From Nymphaea colorata (lineage: Eukaryota > Streptophyta > Magnoliopsida > Nymphaeales > Nymphaeaceae), in NCBI RefSeq assembly GCF_008831285.2, contig NC_045148.1, positions 17,018,002 to 17,082,001 on the forward strand: a stretch of 64,000 nt of DNA, written 5' to 3'. The notes beneath the pieces are model-generated. The model saw nothing but the letters and a program-made list of their open reading frames with translations. It had not been told where the DNA came from and did not search any database. The position numbers and the translations under genes are program-made. Of the stretch, positions 12,025 through 22,280 are shown in pieces (position 1 is the stretch's first letter; every line of letters begins with the position of its first letter).

Positions 12025-13300
12025 TCATGTCTGCATTAATAGTCCAACAGCTTTAGCAGACGCCTTTCTACTGAGTGCATCAGCTACCACATTAGCCTTT
12101 CCTGGATGATACTTTATCTCAAAGTCATAATCTTTGAGATATTCCAGCCATCTTCTCTGTCTTAGATTCAATTCCTTCTGCGAGAACAAATATTTGAGAG
12201 ATTTGTGGTCAGAAAATACTTCAAATTCCACTCCATAGAGATAATGCCTCCATATTTTTGAAGCAAATACCACAGCTCCTAATTCCAAATCATGTGTTGG
12301 GTAGTTCTTCTCGTGCTGTTTCAATTGCCTAGAGGCGTATGCTATGACTTTCTCATTTTGCATAAGCACTGCTCCATAACCTATTCCTGACGCATCTGTA
12401 TATACCACAAACCCTTTCCTCCGATTTGGCAGTGTTAGAATTGGGGCAATAGTCAAACTGTCTTTCAACATCTGAAAACTCTTCTGACAAGCCTCTGTCC
12501 ACGTAAATTTCACTCCCTTTCGTAGTAGTTTAGTCATTGGGGTTGCAATTTTCAAAAAATCCTTAATGAACTTCCTGTAGTAACCTGCCAAACCAAGAAA
12601 ACTTCTGATTTATGTCACATTAGTTGGCGCATTCCATTGTTGCACAGTTTCTACTTTCATCGGATCAACTGTTACTCCCTCCTTAGATATTACGTGTCTC
12701 AAGAAATTCACTTTGTCTAACCAAAACTCACACTTGGAATACTTGGCATACAATTGATTTTGTCTCAATATTTTCATCACTATCTCGATATGTACCGCAT
12801 GCATTGCTTCACACTCTGAGTACACTAGCACATCGTCAATAAACACTATAATGAATCGGTCTAAGTACTCATGAAATATCCGATTCATGAGATCCATAAA
12901 AGCTGCTGGGCCATTTGTGAGTCCGAAAGGCATTACTCGAAACTCATAATGCCCGTAACGTGTGCAGAATGCTGTTTTGGGAATATCTTCATCCTTAATT
13001 TGCAATTGATGGTATCCCGGCCTCAAGTCTATCTTAGAAAACACATTTGCTTCCTTTAATTGATCGAATAAATCTTCGATTCTAGGCAATGGATATCTGT
13101 TCTTGATTGTAACATGATTCAACATTCGGTAGTCAATACATAACCGCATTCACCCATCCTTCTTCTTTACAAACAGGATCGGTGCTTCCCAAGGTGACAC
13201 ACTTGGACGGATAAATCCCTGGCTGGCTAAGTCTTGAATATGTTTCTTTAATTCTTTCAGTTCTGCTTGTGTCATTCTATATGGAGCCTTAGAAATAGGT
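12025..13300 (-). pseudogene. Element B reverse transcriptase and RNase H (broken)
   Basis: The RT at 12610-13149 contains the fingers and palm motifs [20 protein letters not shown] and [17 protein letters not shown], and the active site [13 protein letters not shown]. RNase H at 12025-12591 contains [53 protein letters not shown] and VVADALSRK. An in-frame stop precedes MRLCIDYR at about 13150 and another separates RT from RNase H near 12600. The frame otherwise reads well, so the copy decayed fairly recently compared with element A. Confidence 0.88.
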
Positions 13301-13479
13301 GCAGTTCCTGGTATCAATTCGATGCCAAACTACACCTCTCGTACAAGAGACAATCCAAGTAAATCTTCAAGAAACACGTCTACGAAGTCCCTCACTGTAC
13401 GCACCTCACTTAATTTCTGCTCGACTGCGTCTATGTAACCAAATATGCAGTGCACTCATTTTCCATGTATTTTCTTGCC

Positions 13480-15005
13480 TTAACTGCTAAGACAACCAAC
13501 TTTTTTTTTATCTTGAGGCATTTTTACCCCAAATTCAATCTTTTGAGTGTTCTCCAACTGAATCTTCAACTTATTCTTTCTGCAATCTATTGTCGCATAG
13601 TGATGGTATAACCAATCCATTCCTAGGATTATATCATACCCCATAATATTTATTACCACCAACTGTGCTGGTAATAATTATCTATGTATTTCTATTTTCA
13701 CATTTTCTAGATACGTTCTGCATGTGTCTTTGTTTCCCATGGGCACAGAAACTAACAATTCATAAGGCATATTCTTTCTTTCCAACTTTAAAAGTTCAAC
13801 AAAACTCTTAGAAACAAAAGAATGTGATACACCAGTGTCAAACAGAATATGAGCCCAATGAGATTGTACAAGAAGGGTACCTTCAATCAGGTCGGTGGAT
13901 CTCAAGTCCTCTACCGTGGTTGCATAAACTCTCTCAAGTACCTTCTTCTCTGCTGGTGGGTTGGCTGCATCACGCTTCTGTTTTACCTCTTTCTTCTTTG
14001 GGCACTCACGAATAAAATGTCATTGCGTTCCGTAGTAGAGACATGCCCCAACATCTCTGTAACATGGTTTACCAGGGTGCTGATGATGACATTTGGGGCA
14101 TTCCTCGCCCTGCCTGGATGTTGATGGTCTCTGCCTCTTGAATCTGTCCCCTTGGTTCACTCTGTCACTGCGCCTCCTCTTGAACATGTTCGGCCTCGAC
14201 TTGGACTGCAAAAATTCATTCCTCTTATCTGTTCCATGCATCCGTTCTAGTCCTCATCAAAACGTGTGGCCATGTCAATCGCATTGTCCAAGTCTCTTGG
14301 ACGACTACCCATCACTTTGCTCTGCAACCCGTCTTTAAGTCCCCTGATGAACTTATTTGCTCTGTCTGTATCAGATGTGTACACATGGGGCCAGTACTTT
14401 TCCAAGTGTCTGAATTTGATGACATATTCATACAGACTCATACTCTTTTGTTGCAACTCCAAGAATTCCTGCATGCGCTTCTCTCGTGTGAAGGCTGAGA
14501 TGTAGGCGTGTGTGAATGCTTCCTTGAACTTTTCCCAAGTTGCTTCGTGATTTGCGAATTTCACTTCACGTTGGGCCTGCCACCATTCCTCAGCATCACC
14601 TTTTAGTATGAATGTTCCATACCGAACCTTCTTCCTGTCAGGCACTTCCAGGGTGGTAAAAATTTTTTTAGTTTCTTTGATCCACTCTTCTGCATCATCA
14701 ACAGTACCTTTCCCATGAAACTTCAGAGGATGCAAGCTCAAAAACTATTGGTGAGTTGCACCCCTTGCCTCACCATTCGTTGTCCCGTTTGTCTCCGTAC
14801 TAGTTCCTCCTGAAGGAGCATTCTGCGCCAGTCCATGCATCAACCCCGTGATCATATGCAAGGTGTTCATGATAAATACTTACTGTTGTTGAATATCTCC
14901 AACAGGTGTCCCAGCTCTGGTAGAACGAGTCTCCACATTTCGACCCCTAGTGCTGCGGGGACCTCTGCGTCTACCTCTAGCACTTTTTCCTCTAGTACGT
15001 GCCAT
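13480..15005 (-). pseudogene. Element B gag and aspartic protease (broken)
   Basis: The likely start is the ATG at 15005, giving an Arg-rich N terminus (MARTRGKSARGRRRG). Stops at about 14881 and 14746 break the N-terminal part. The main gag body at 14247-14741 has the typical AEEWIKETKKIF, EWWQAQREVKF and ATWEKFKEAF. One zinc knuckle is intact (CPKCHHQHPGKPC near 14085-14125); a second has lost a cysteine and carries a stop. The protease at 13678-13905 shows HILFDTGVSHSFVSKSF, with the catalytic DTG present, followed by GMDWLYHHYATIDC. Gag lies just after the primer site and about 190 bases of leader. Confidence 0.85.
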
Positions 15006-15197
15006 TGAACTACACCGCAGGGAGGAAAACAAAATATACCAGTTGTATTTGTAAGTAAAACAATCCGTTAAAACTACTATAAAACTTTAAAACTCAAAAT
15101 TCACAATAAATCAAAAACACCATTCTCTAACAGGCTTGGATGACCTTTCCTCAGCTTGTGATCGATATTGGCATTGAACATGGACTATAGACACTGT

Positions 15198-15209
15198 GCT
15201 CTGGTACCA
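15198..15209 (-). other. tRNA-Met primer-binding site of element B
   Basis: The minus strand reads TGGTACCAGAGC directly after the 5' LTR, one base different from the canonical TGGTATCAGAGC preserved in the plus-strand copy at 6125. Confidence 0.8.
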
Positions 15210-15210
15210 A

Positions 15211-17729
15211 AGCTTTCACGACCCAATTTTTTACACCAATTTTTTTTTCATTGCATAAATGAATAATAGCGGAAGTAATATTGAGCCATGACCAAAACAT
15301 AAATAAATGCACTGTATTAAAATAAAACACATGGACCCAAACAACTAAAATGACCACTAAGCTCAAAACTGACGCACTGTCCAGAATGCCAATGCCCGTC
15401 CATCATAAGGCCTGAGGTCGTCACTCCATAAGCCAGAATCTATCACGAACTACCTGTAGAGTAGAAAGAAGGGTCAAAATTCCTCTGAGTATGGAAAAAT
15501 CCAGCCATGAAAGGAACATGGCCCATCAAAATAATATTTAATTTTTGTAAAACAAATATCTTCAAATCTTAACACATATTACAGTTACGACTCATTAACA
15601 GAAACGAGGTGTTCAAAACCTCCAAAATTATTCGTAGACTTCCAACCGTGGTTCTCTAACAAAGTCATGGTCTGAGCAACAACAACAGAAATCCCCATGG
15701 GTACTCACGGGTAGAGCAGAACATTTCTTCACCAGCGATCCAACAGATCGAGGGTAACCTGCAGTGAAGCCTCCTGAGATATCCCAGATCGCCACTGCAG
15801 CAGCATGGTCCCTCTATGAACCCGAGGTGAGGAACCAGGAGATGCCTTGCTCTCCAACAGAAACAGCAAAATCCCGGGCCTTTGTGCCGCCCAATACCCT
15901 GTGGGCCCTCCAGTGCAGACAGAGGAGTGTGTGTCAATAGTGAGCTCAGACGCTCCACTACTTCCCGGGACAAAACCAACCACTGGGCAAAACAAAGCTC
16001 GTACTCCAATATACCATTGCACACAGTCCACGTTTCGCCTTCGAATTTCAAATGTGAGGGTTTCTCATCACTAGACCTCGTCAAGTACCTCTCACAGAAA
16101 CCGCCCTCAGGCTCGGTTTCTCAAACAAAAACAACACGTCATTTTCTAACTTAATTTAATGAAAGTCAAGAAAAGCACATCACGTCTAGAATCCTCAAGT
16201 AAAAATATTATAATCCTCATTTGAAAACAAGAAATTTATTTTCAAATTCTCAGGACGTGGCTTTCCTCCTCTAATGGTTCCGAAATTAATTTCAGAACCA
16301 TTTTTCTGAAATTTTAAACACAACAATGAGCATCAAAGAGAAATAAAACATAACATTTCGGTTTTAATTCATAAAACCCCCTTTTGGCGATTTTTAAGAA
16401 CTTGGAGGGTACCAAAACGCCATTTCATATTAAATACCAGGTTTTTGCTTAAAATCATTTTCGCAAGCCTCTTTTTGAAGAGGTTTTCAGCAAAAACGTT
16501 ACGGCATTAATTTATAAAGATTTTAATATCTTATCCGAATATTTTGCCAATTAGGTAGACCCGTTTTGAAAATTTCCAACTTTACTATAAATTTGGTCCA
16601 GCCCTAATCTCTTCTTCATTTCTCGTCGATTTTTCTCTCTCCTCGCTGCTACTCCCTCTTCTTCTCGCTCGACCGACGGTGGGTGGTGACTTCCACCGAT
16701 TTTTCACACCCAAACCAATGGAACACTTCTTCTTCGCCCGCGATATCCAGCGTTCGTCTTCTCGTAGTTGTTTCTACCGGCCATCTGACAGCTTCTGCCG
16801 CCGTCTCCTCTGCTCTCGTCTCTCAACCTTGTTGCTGTGAAGAAGACGACCTCCCTAAATCTATCTCCTCATTTGTTGCAATAGGGATGAACTGGCAAAC
16901 CAAGAGGGACAACGGGTGGAAACTTGTAACTTCTAGGTTGTGTTCCTCCTTTTCCCCAAATCACCTTTGCTAATACCACGAAGGAGACGACTGGTTTCCC
17001 GTTGATTGGGGACAGGTCATGCTCGTCGATGGAGTTGGGGTATTTCCTTTCCTCCTCATTCTTGTGTGTTGGTTAAAACTCTTGACCATTGCTGTGTGTT
17101 GAGCAGAGCGGCCTTTCCCTCTATCGACGATGTTCTGGCTTGTTCTTTTCCCTTTTTTTTTCATGTAATAGGTTCGGGAGGACAGTAGAGTCTTCCCGTT
17201 TGAGATATGCGTAGTCCGTTCTGTGGCCAGACCCTTTGCGAGGGTTCTGGTATATAAATTTTTTTTTTTCTGAATTTGTAGTTGGTTTGAAAAATTCTAA
17301 CGCAGCTTTATCTCATACATGCCTGCTCAGTTTTAGTGTTGATTATAGACTAGGTTTCTCACAAATGGAACAATAAGAGAGAAACAATGAGAAACACCTA
17401 ATCTAGGCATAAAAATTCATAAACCCACATGCATATGTATCTATAAGAACTTAAAATATGGAGGTTGCATGTTACATTCATGATTGAAAATCCCCATACC
17501 TCTGAAAATCTTGGCAGCAACTCCTTCCCTCTGCGTGAAGTTCCTTTCCAGCAGTCTCCTACTTCAATTTCAATCTCTCTCAATCTCTCTGTGGCTGGAC
17601 ATGCTCCTTTAATGCTACAGAAAAAAGAGAGTTCCCCTTTTCAATTACATCCTTATCCATATCCTTTCCTCAAATGTCTCATTTTGATAAACTTAACCGT
17701 TTTTTTTTTAAAGAGACGTGGGTCTTACA
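15211..17729 (-). repeat. LTR of element B, right copy (5' LTR, complete)
   Basis: Complete LTR of about 2.5 kb. On the minus strand it starts TGTAAGACCC at the CCAGG duplication and ends just before the primer-binding site. The minus strand has a TATA-like TTTATAGTAAAG near 16590 that may be the promoter. Open frames inside it (for example 15665-16084) are discussed under rejected items. Confidence 0.85.
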
Positions 17730-17734
17730 CCAGG
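17730..17734. other. Target-site duplication of insertion B, right copy (CCAGG)
   Basis: CCAGG directly follows the right terminus GTCTTACA of insertion B and matches 5668-5672 perfectly. Confidence 0.85.
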
Positions 17735-17741
17735 GGAGTCA

Positions 17742-18323
17742 TTAGTCACTTCTCTTTTTCACCAAGTACGTCTCTTCACCGTGCTTTAGGTCTTTCTTCA
17801 ACTGAAGAGCAGATATCATCGCGGTCTTACTCTTGTCCCTCTTAACTGATATTGCTGGGACCATACAAGGAGACTTCTCGTCCATGATACTGATACTGCG
17901 CAGGTGCGGCATCGGGACTATCTTCACTGTACTGAGGAGCTCCATTCCTAGGATCATTCGAAAATCGTCCATCGGGACCACCGAGAAGTTGGCTCTTCCT
18001 GACCAACTCTTAGTCTTCACAACCGCAATCCGGGCTACACCGTGGATGGGTTTTGCCTTTGAGTTCACCGCCTTCATGCGTAACTCTCCCTTCACAAGGG
18101 TGATGCCCAATCTCCTTGCCTCTTCATCTGAGACGAAGTTATGCGTGGCCCTAGTGTCTACCATGGCCATAATAGGCCTTCCATTTACCAAGATCTCTAG
18201 GTATATGAGCTCATTGGAAGGTGTCGCTGTCACCTTCGTTTTTTTCTCCCTTTTTAGGGTGTTCAGAAGTTGAAGTTGAAGTGCACCCATCTTTGGTCCT
18301 TTTCCTTCTTCACCTTGTACCAC
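17742..18323 (-). pseudogene. Element A aspartic protease region (split by B)
   Basis: Open on the minus strand for about 190 codons. It contains the retropepsin segment MAMVDTRATHNFVSDEEARRL, where the usual DTG is DTR, so the catalytic triad is altered. The fold continues with WSGRANFSVVPMDDFRMILG and IMDEKSPCMV, a pattern of Ty3/gypsy gag-protease proteins. The frame runs into insertion B a few bases further left and would continue at 5667. Loss of the active-site glycine shows that the domain is dead. Confidence 0.8.
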
Positions 18324-18369
18324 ACTAGCAGATTATCTTGAGGAGCTTGCTTGATTGTTTCTATTTAGA

Positions 18370-19336
18370 CGCTTCGGACATTGTCTTGCCAAGTGGCTAC
18401 CTTCGCAAAACCAGCATTTCAACGCTCTATTATGAGAGTTGTCATTTTTGCGAAAGAAAGTCCACCTCTCGACTTGATGTTGAGTCGATGATTCATCTTT
18501 ACGTTCTCGTCAATCTTCTTTCTTCCCTCCATGGTCAGGCTTTTTCGAGGGCTTGAAGGTGTTAGCGTAGCTCTTGCGTTGAGTGTCAGCCAAGCGTTCC
18601 GCTACCACATGAGCATCTCCACCTCGGATTGTGCCCACGATTGAAGTCCCAAAATAAACCAGTTCAGTTTATCTTGTTCATGCATATCTGGCACATCTAA
18701 CATGAGCCTCTAATAGGCCCTCACATAATCTCATACGGATCTCGTATGTTTTAATTCACCGACCATTCGATAGGCATGGCGTGTCGCATTCGGGGGCATG
18801 AAGTAAGTCCTCAACTCTCGTTGAAAATCATCGAAAGTGTCTATTTTGCAGATCCCCTTTTGAATGTTGAGCCGTTTTCATCTCCACCATGCCACTGCAT
18901 TCCCCTCAAGCAACATAGGTGTTGTCTTGACCTGAAGGTCGTCCCCCACAACGCCTTGCAGATCTAGGTAGTATTCTACTTGGAATAAAAAGTTGTTGAT
19001 CACTCGACTATCTCTATTTCCGTTGTATTTTGCTGGCCTCTGAACATCGACCCTCGCTGGCTGATCGTCACCTCCACCTTCAGAGACTTGACACTGTAGT
19101 GTGCGGTTCTTTATCTGAAGTTCTTTGACTTCAGCTTGCAGTGCGGTCACTGTGTCAGTAAGTGACCGATTCATGGCCACGAGATCGGCCATTTGATCCC
19201 GTAGGATCTTCATCTCATCCTTCATTTCCCCAAAGGACTCAGTTGCATTGCCCAACGCTTTTTCATGAGTAGTTACGTCGGCAACCAACTTGTTCACCAC
19301 CTCGGCCAGGTCTTCCTGACCCTGGGATCTACCCAT
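18370..19336 (-). pseudogene. Element A gag with zinc knuckle (broken)
   Basis: The N-terminal part at 18878-19336 starts MGRSQGQEDLAEVVN and contains a coiled-coil-like stretch (heptads around LRDQMADLVAMNRSL), then FLFQVEYYLDLQGV, and ends at a stop after AVAWWR. A zinc knuckle CX2CX3HX4C (CWFCEGSHLARQC) is at about 18378-18416 in a shifted frame. The protease follows. Several frameshifts lie between the parts. Confidence 0.78.
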
Positions 19337-19476
19337 CTCGTCAGACTAGGCTACTCCCTTGCCCTTGGTGTTTCGCAGATTGTATTGAGTCGCCAGGACA
19401 TCATCTTCGATCAACGATCGCCGGCATATAGTTCTACACCGACTCTCCAATTGCTTCCCCAGATTGAGCAGAACTT

Positions 19477-19490
19477 GGCTCTGATAACAG
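19477..19490 (-). other. Primer-binding site of element A
   Basis: The minus strand reads CTGTTATCAGAGCC one base after the 5' LTR; this is one mismatch from the initiator-Met tRNA site TGGTATCAGAGCC. Confidence 0.75.
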
Positions 19491-19491
19491 T

Positions 19492-19898
19492 TGTCACGGG
19501 CTGACTCCTTCAACCCGTGCGGCACGGCAAGAACCTGATTGCCATAAGCCTTCAAACCACCGAAAGGGGCGCAAAGGTAGTTTTAGAAAACAAGTGCATA
19601 AAAAACGTTTTGTGAATAAAGAAATATCGCAATGTATTCAACTTGGAAAATTTGTAAATCACAAGAAAGGTAAGCAAGAAGAATGATCTCAACTTTACTT
19701 ACATAGTATGGCCGAACCCGCTTACAGGATTCTCAAGCCGACCACTCAAAACTAAGAATCTCAATACATGACACTTAGACCGGTGGGAAGGTACTCCCTT
19801 ACATGCAAACAAGCGTAAGCAAATGACTCAATATAAACAAAGGAAGTACAATGCAAACAAAGTAAATTACTGTATAGACTCTTAAACACAGGAGAACA
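19492..19898 (-). repeat. LTR of element A, right copy (5' LTR)
   Basis: Same orientation and boundaries (TGTCA to AACA) as 2384-2794, with scattered substitutions. The gag start lies about 155 bases to its left. Confidence 0.9.
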
Positions 19899-20997
19899 TG
19901 CAGGGTGACCGAATTAAAGTGAAACACCATCAAGACCACAGTAATTTTACTTAATGTTCTATTAGAGTGAGATTGAAAGCCAATTAAAATTAAGTATGCT
20001 TAGTTGTCATATGTTGATAAGTGCAGTCCACCTCATGAACCCTTAATTTTTTTTTTTTGTTGAGTTATCCAATTTGTATATGTTCATTTCATTGTCACGT
20101 ATATCGTGTACGAGAATTATACAATGAAAAATTTCTCAAGTATAGTACAACAAAGTTATATATCTCAGGAATATCTCGAAAAAATCTGGGTAAATTTTAA
20201 AAAAAAATGAAAACATTTAATAAATCTTGAAAACTATAAAAAATAAAAATTAATAAAAAATATGAAAAAACTCGTCTAATTATCATTTTATACGACTGAC
20301 TTATTTCTCGATTTTTTCTAATAATACGCATTTTATGTGACAATAGTTCATTTGCCTGACTTGGTTGACTTAACAAGTGTACTACTTTTTACCTACTTCC
20401 CAAAACAGTCTTGAACCTATGGGGTAGGGAAAAGGAGGTATGATTTGGGTCTTTTCGGTGTACCTCCTCCCAATCTAAAGTAATAAAGCAAGTTTTGGAA
20501 CCTACATGGTCAAATGATTGTAAATGCTAGATAATGTTAAAAATTTAAAAATATATAAATTAAATCTAAACTTCTTTAATTTATCTAACTAATATTTTTA
20601 TTTGATATAAAATTACCAAAAAAAAAAGATGATGTCAGCCTGATATCGATGCATTGAGCATTATTGACAACACTAATTTATCGAGGCTTTTGGTTTTCTT
20701 CGAATTGGTACTTGGATTTCATTGCCAAATGGAGCACCAATTTCGACTATTTAACAATGATGACAAGTTGATAAGAACTTTCAACTTAATACTAGATCTG
20801 ACCAGTATCATGTCACAAGTAAGAACAAAAAATTCTTTTTTTTTTCCCTTTCTAGTATGGTGAATTTTCCTTTTGAATATTGAAAGACTTGCACTGGCTT
20901 AACGTATCGATCGTCTTTTAAAAGTTTCTTGACTTGAAAACTCTAATATTATAGATTTTTCGCCTCAGTAAGCATGATGATTACTCTACTGGTGAGT
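19899..20997. other. Intergenic AT-rich DNA, nothing recognised
   Basis: Very AT-rich, with poly-A and poly-T runs and no open frame resembling a known protein. Confidence 0.5.
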
Positions 20998-21000
20998 GGG

Positions 21001-21060
21001 GGTGAACATGAGCCGAGGGGGGTGAACACGAGCCGAGGGGGGTGAACACGAGCCGAGTCG
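21001..21060. repeat. Tandem repeat, 20-bp unit, 3 copies
   Basis: Three consecutive units of GGTGAACACGAGCCGAGGGG with one or two changes, lying at the left end of the MITE-like element and multiplying its terminal motif. Confidence 0.9.
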
Positions 21061-21174
21061 AGCCCGAGTTCAGTCAGCTTGAACTCGGCTTGACTAATGA
21101 AACCTCGAGCTCGATGACTCAGCTCGAGCTTGACGGAAGCAACTCGACTCAATAGTTACGTGTTGAGATCGAGC

Positions 21175-21420
21175 TCGACTCGATTAAGGCTCAACAAACT
21201 CGTTTGAATAGAATTGACATTCATCTTTACGTGTTGCGGTCGAGCTCGACTTGATGAAGGCTCGACAAACTTGTTTGAATAAAATTGATATTCATCGTTG
21301 CGTGTTGAGCTTAAGCTCGACTCGATTAAGGCTCAATAAACTCGTAAACTCGTTTGAATATATTAACTTGATTAAGGCAGGCTCAAGCTCGAATCAACAG
21401 TTACGTGTTGAGCTCGAACT
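21175..21420. repeat. Imperfect tandem repeat, unit about 71 bp or longer
   Basis: Units beginning CTCGACTCGATTAAGGCTCA and containing CTCGTTTGAAT recur at about 21175, 21246 and 21317; the third is longer through internal duplication. They lie inside the MITE-like element. Confidence 0.7.
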
Positions 21421-21867
21421 CAACTCGATTCTTTGAACAAGCCGATTCATGGACTCGAGCTCGACTCGTTAAGCAAATGACTTGGCTTGAACTCGTTCAC
21501 GAGCCAAGCTTTAATGAGTCGAGGTCAAGTTGTTCACCCCTTGCAGTGGGGCTCCACAGTCAGGTTCAAACTCATAACCAACTATATATTAGCCTTGAAG
21601 CATTGTCACAAAGAACCTGTGGAGAAAAAAATGTGTTTTATAGTCAACAATAGTCACCCTAAAAGAAACCAGATTTTTTAAAAAACCCAAAATTTTCTTA
21701 AGGTTCTCAAGTTTGACGTATTATAGTTTAAAAGATATTTGTGACAATGATTTTGAGGTTAAATAATACTAAGCTTTTGCTAGAACTTGAATATAAAACA
21801 TACACCAAACAAAAAAAAAATCTTATGCTTGATTATACATTAAAGGGAGCTACATAAAGCTGAGCCC

Positions 21868-21919
21868 GCCACTTGCTTCTGCTTACGTGACAGGCCACTT
21901 GCTTCTGCTTACGCGACAG
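21868..21919. repeat. Tandem duplication, 26-bp unit
   Basis: Two consecutive copies of GCCACTTGCTTCTGCTTACG plus TGACAG (the second copy has CGACAG), so one difference. It lies downstream of the universal stress protein gene, probably in or near its 3' untranslated region. Confidence 0.85.
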
Positions 21920-21976
21920 GAGAAAATCCTTCTAGCCTTTGAAATTACATACAAACTTGCAGGCGTGCAGAAGGAT

Positions 21977-22242
21977 TCAAAAATATTGTTGGGTTCTCTT
22001 GACTACCATCACAGGGCACTTAGCATGATCAACACAATACCTCCCAATATTGTTTGCAGAGAAGAACCTGCAACAAAGTAGAAAAGGGATCAATTCCTTG
22101 CGAATTGGAATCCCCCTCAATTAAAAAAGTTCTTTTCGCCTTTTTTCTTGCATTAGCGAATGTCATATGCCGTGATCAACCTGCTCACTGGCAGAAATGA
22201 TTGCCTCTTCACTTCAAAGGCTTTAGTGACCAATCAATTATG

Positions 22243-22280
<38 letters not shown>

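Larger units (their letters stand above)
5673..17729 (-). mobile_element. Rearranged Ty3/gypsy (chromovirus-like) element B nested in A
   Basis: Block of about 12 kb bounded by CCAGG duplications, lying inside the coding region of element A. The right two thirds are an ordinary minus-strand element: 5' LTR (15211-17729), tRNA-Met primer site, gag, protease, RT, RNase H, integrase, polypurine tract and 3' LTR (8179-10466). The left third (5673-8178) carries LTR pieces of the same family in the opposite orientation, including one followed by its own primer site and leader. The 3' LTR stops about 205 bp short of its expected end and joins an inverted LTR head to head near 8178. Because the duplications hug the ends of the whole block, the rearranged structure probably integrated as one cDNA. 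The proteins contain stops, so the copy is inactive. Confidence 0.8.
2384..19898 (-). mobile_element. Ty3/gypsy LTR retrotransposon A, interrupted by nested element B
   Basis: Minus-strand LTR retrotransposon of about 17.5 kb including the 12-kb nested insertion. It has two direct LTRs of about 410 bp starting TGTCA and ending AACA on the plus strand, a primer-binding site next to the right LTR and a polypurine tract next to the left LTR. Target duplications are TGTAG (2379-2383) and TGCAG (19899-19903), differing at one base. Domain order on the minus strand is gag, zinc knuckle and aspartic protease to the right of insertion B, then reverse transcriptase, RNase H and integrase to its left; this order defines Ty3/gypsy. 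Coding parts carry stops and frameshifts, so the element is dead. The LTRs differ from each other at many positions, so it is older than B. Confidence 0.9.
20998..21540. mobile_element. MITE-like element rich in GAGCTCGA motifs
   Basis: The left end reads GGGGGTGAACATGAGCC and the right end TTGTTCACCCC, so the outer bases GGGGTGAACA are inverted repeats. The interior is full of TCGAGCTCGA-type motifs and imperfect tandem units. There is no coding capacity. The ends resemble those of non-autonomous hAT-type elements, but I could not identify a clean 8-bp target duplication, so the class is uncertain. Confidence 0.55.

Noticed and set aside
15665-16084. Open frame of about 140 codons inside the B LTR, also open in the left LTR (8344-8820) and in the inverted copy (7509-7859)
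   Set aside because: The three copies are alignable DNA repeats, a second overlapping frame is equally open in all of them (for example 15729-16031), and the block is GC-rich. This points to low stop density rather than a conserved LTR protein. An excess of synonymous changes would be needed to revive the idea.
21001-21420. CRISPR-like array
   Set aside because: The repeats are adjacent without unique spacers, the DNA is plant nuclear, and the units belong to a MITE-like element.
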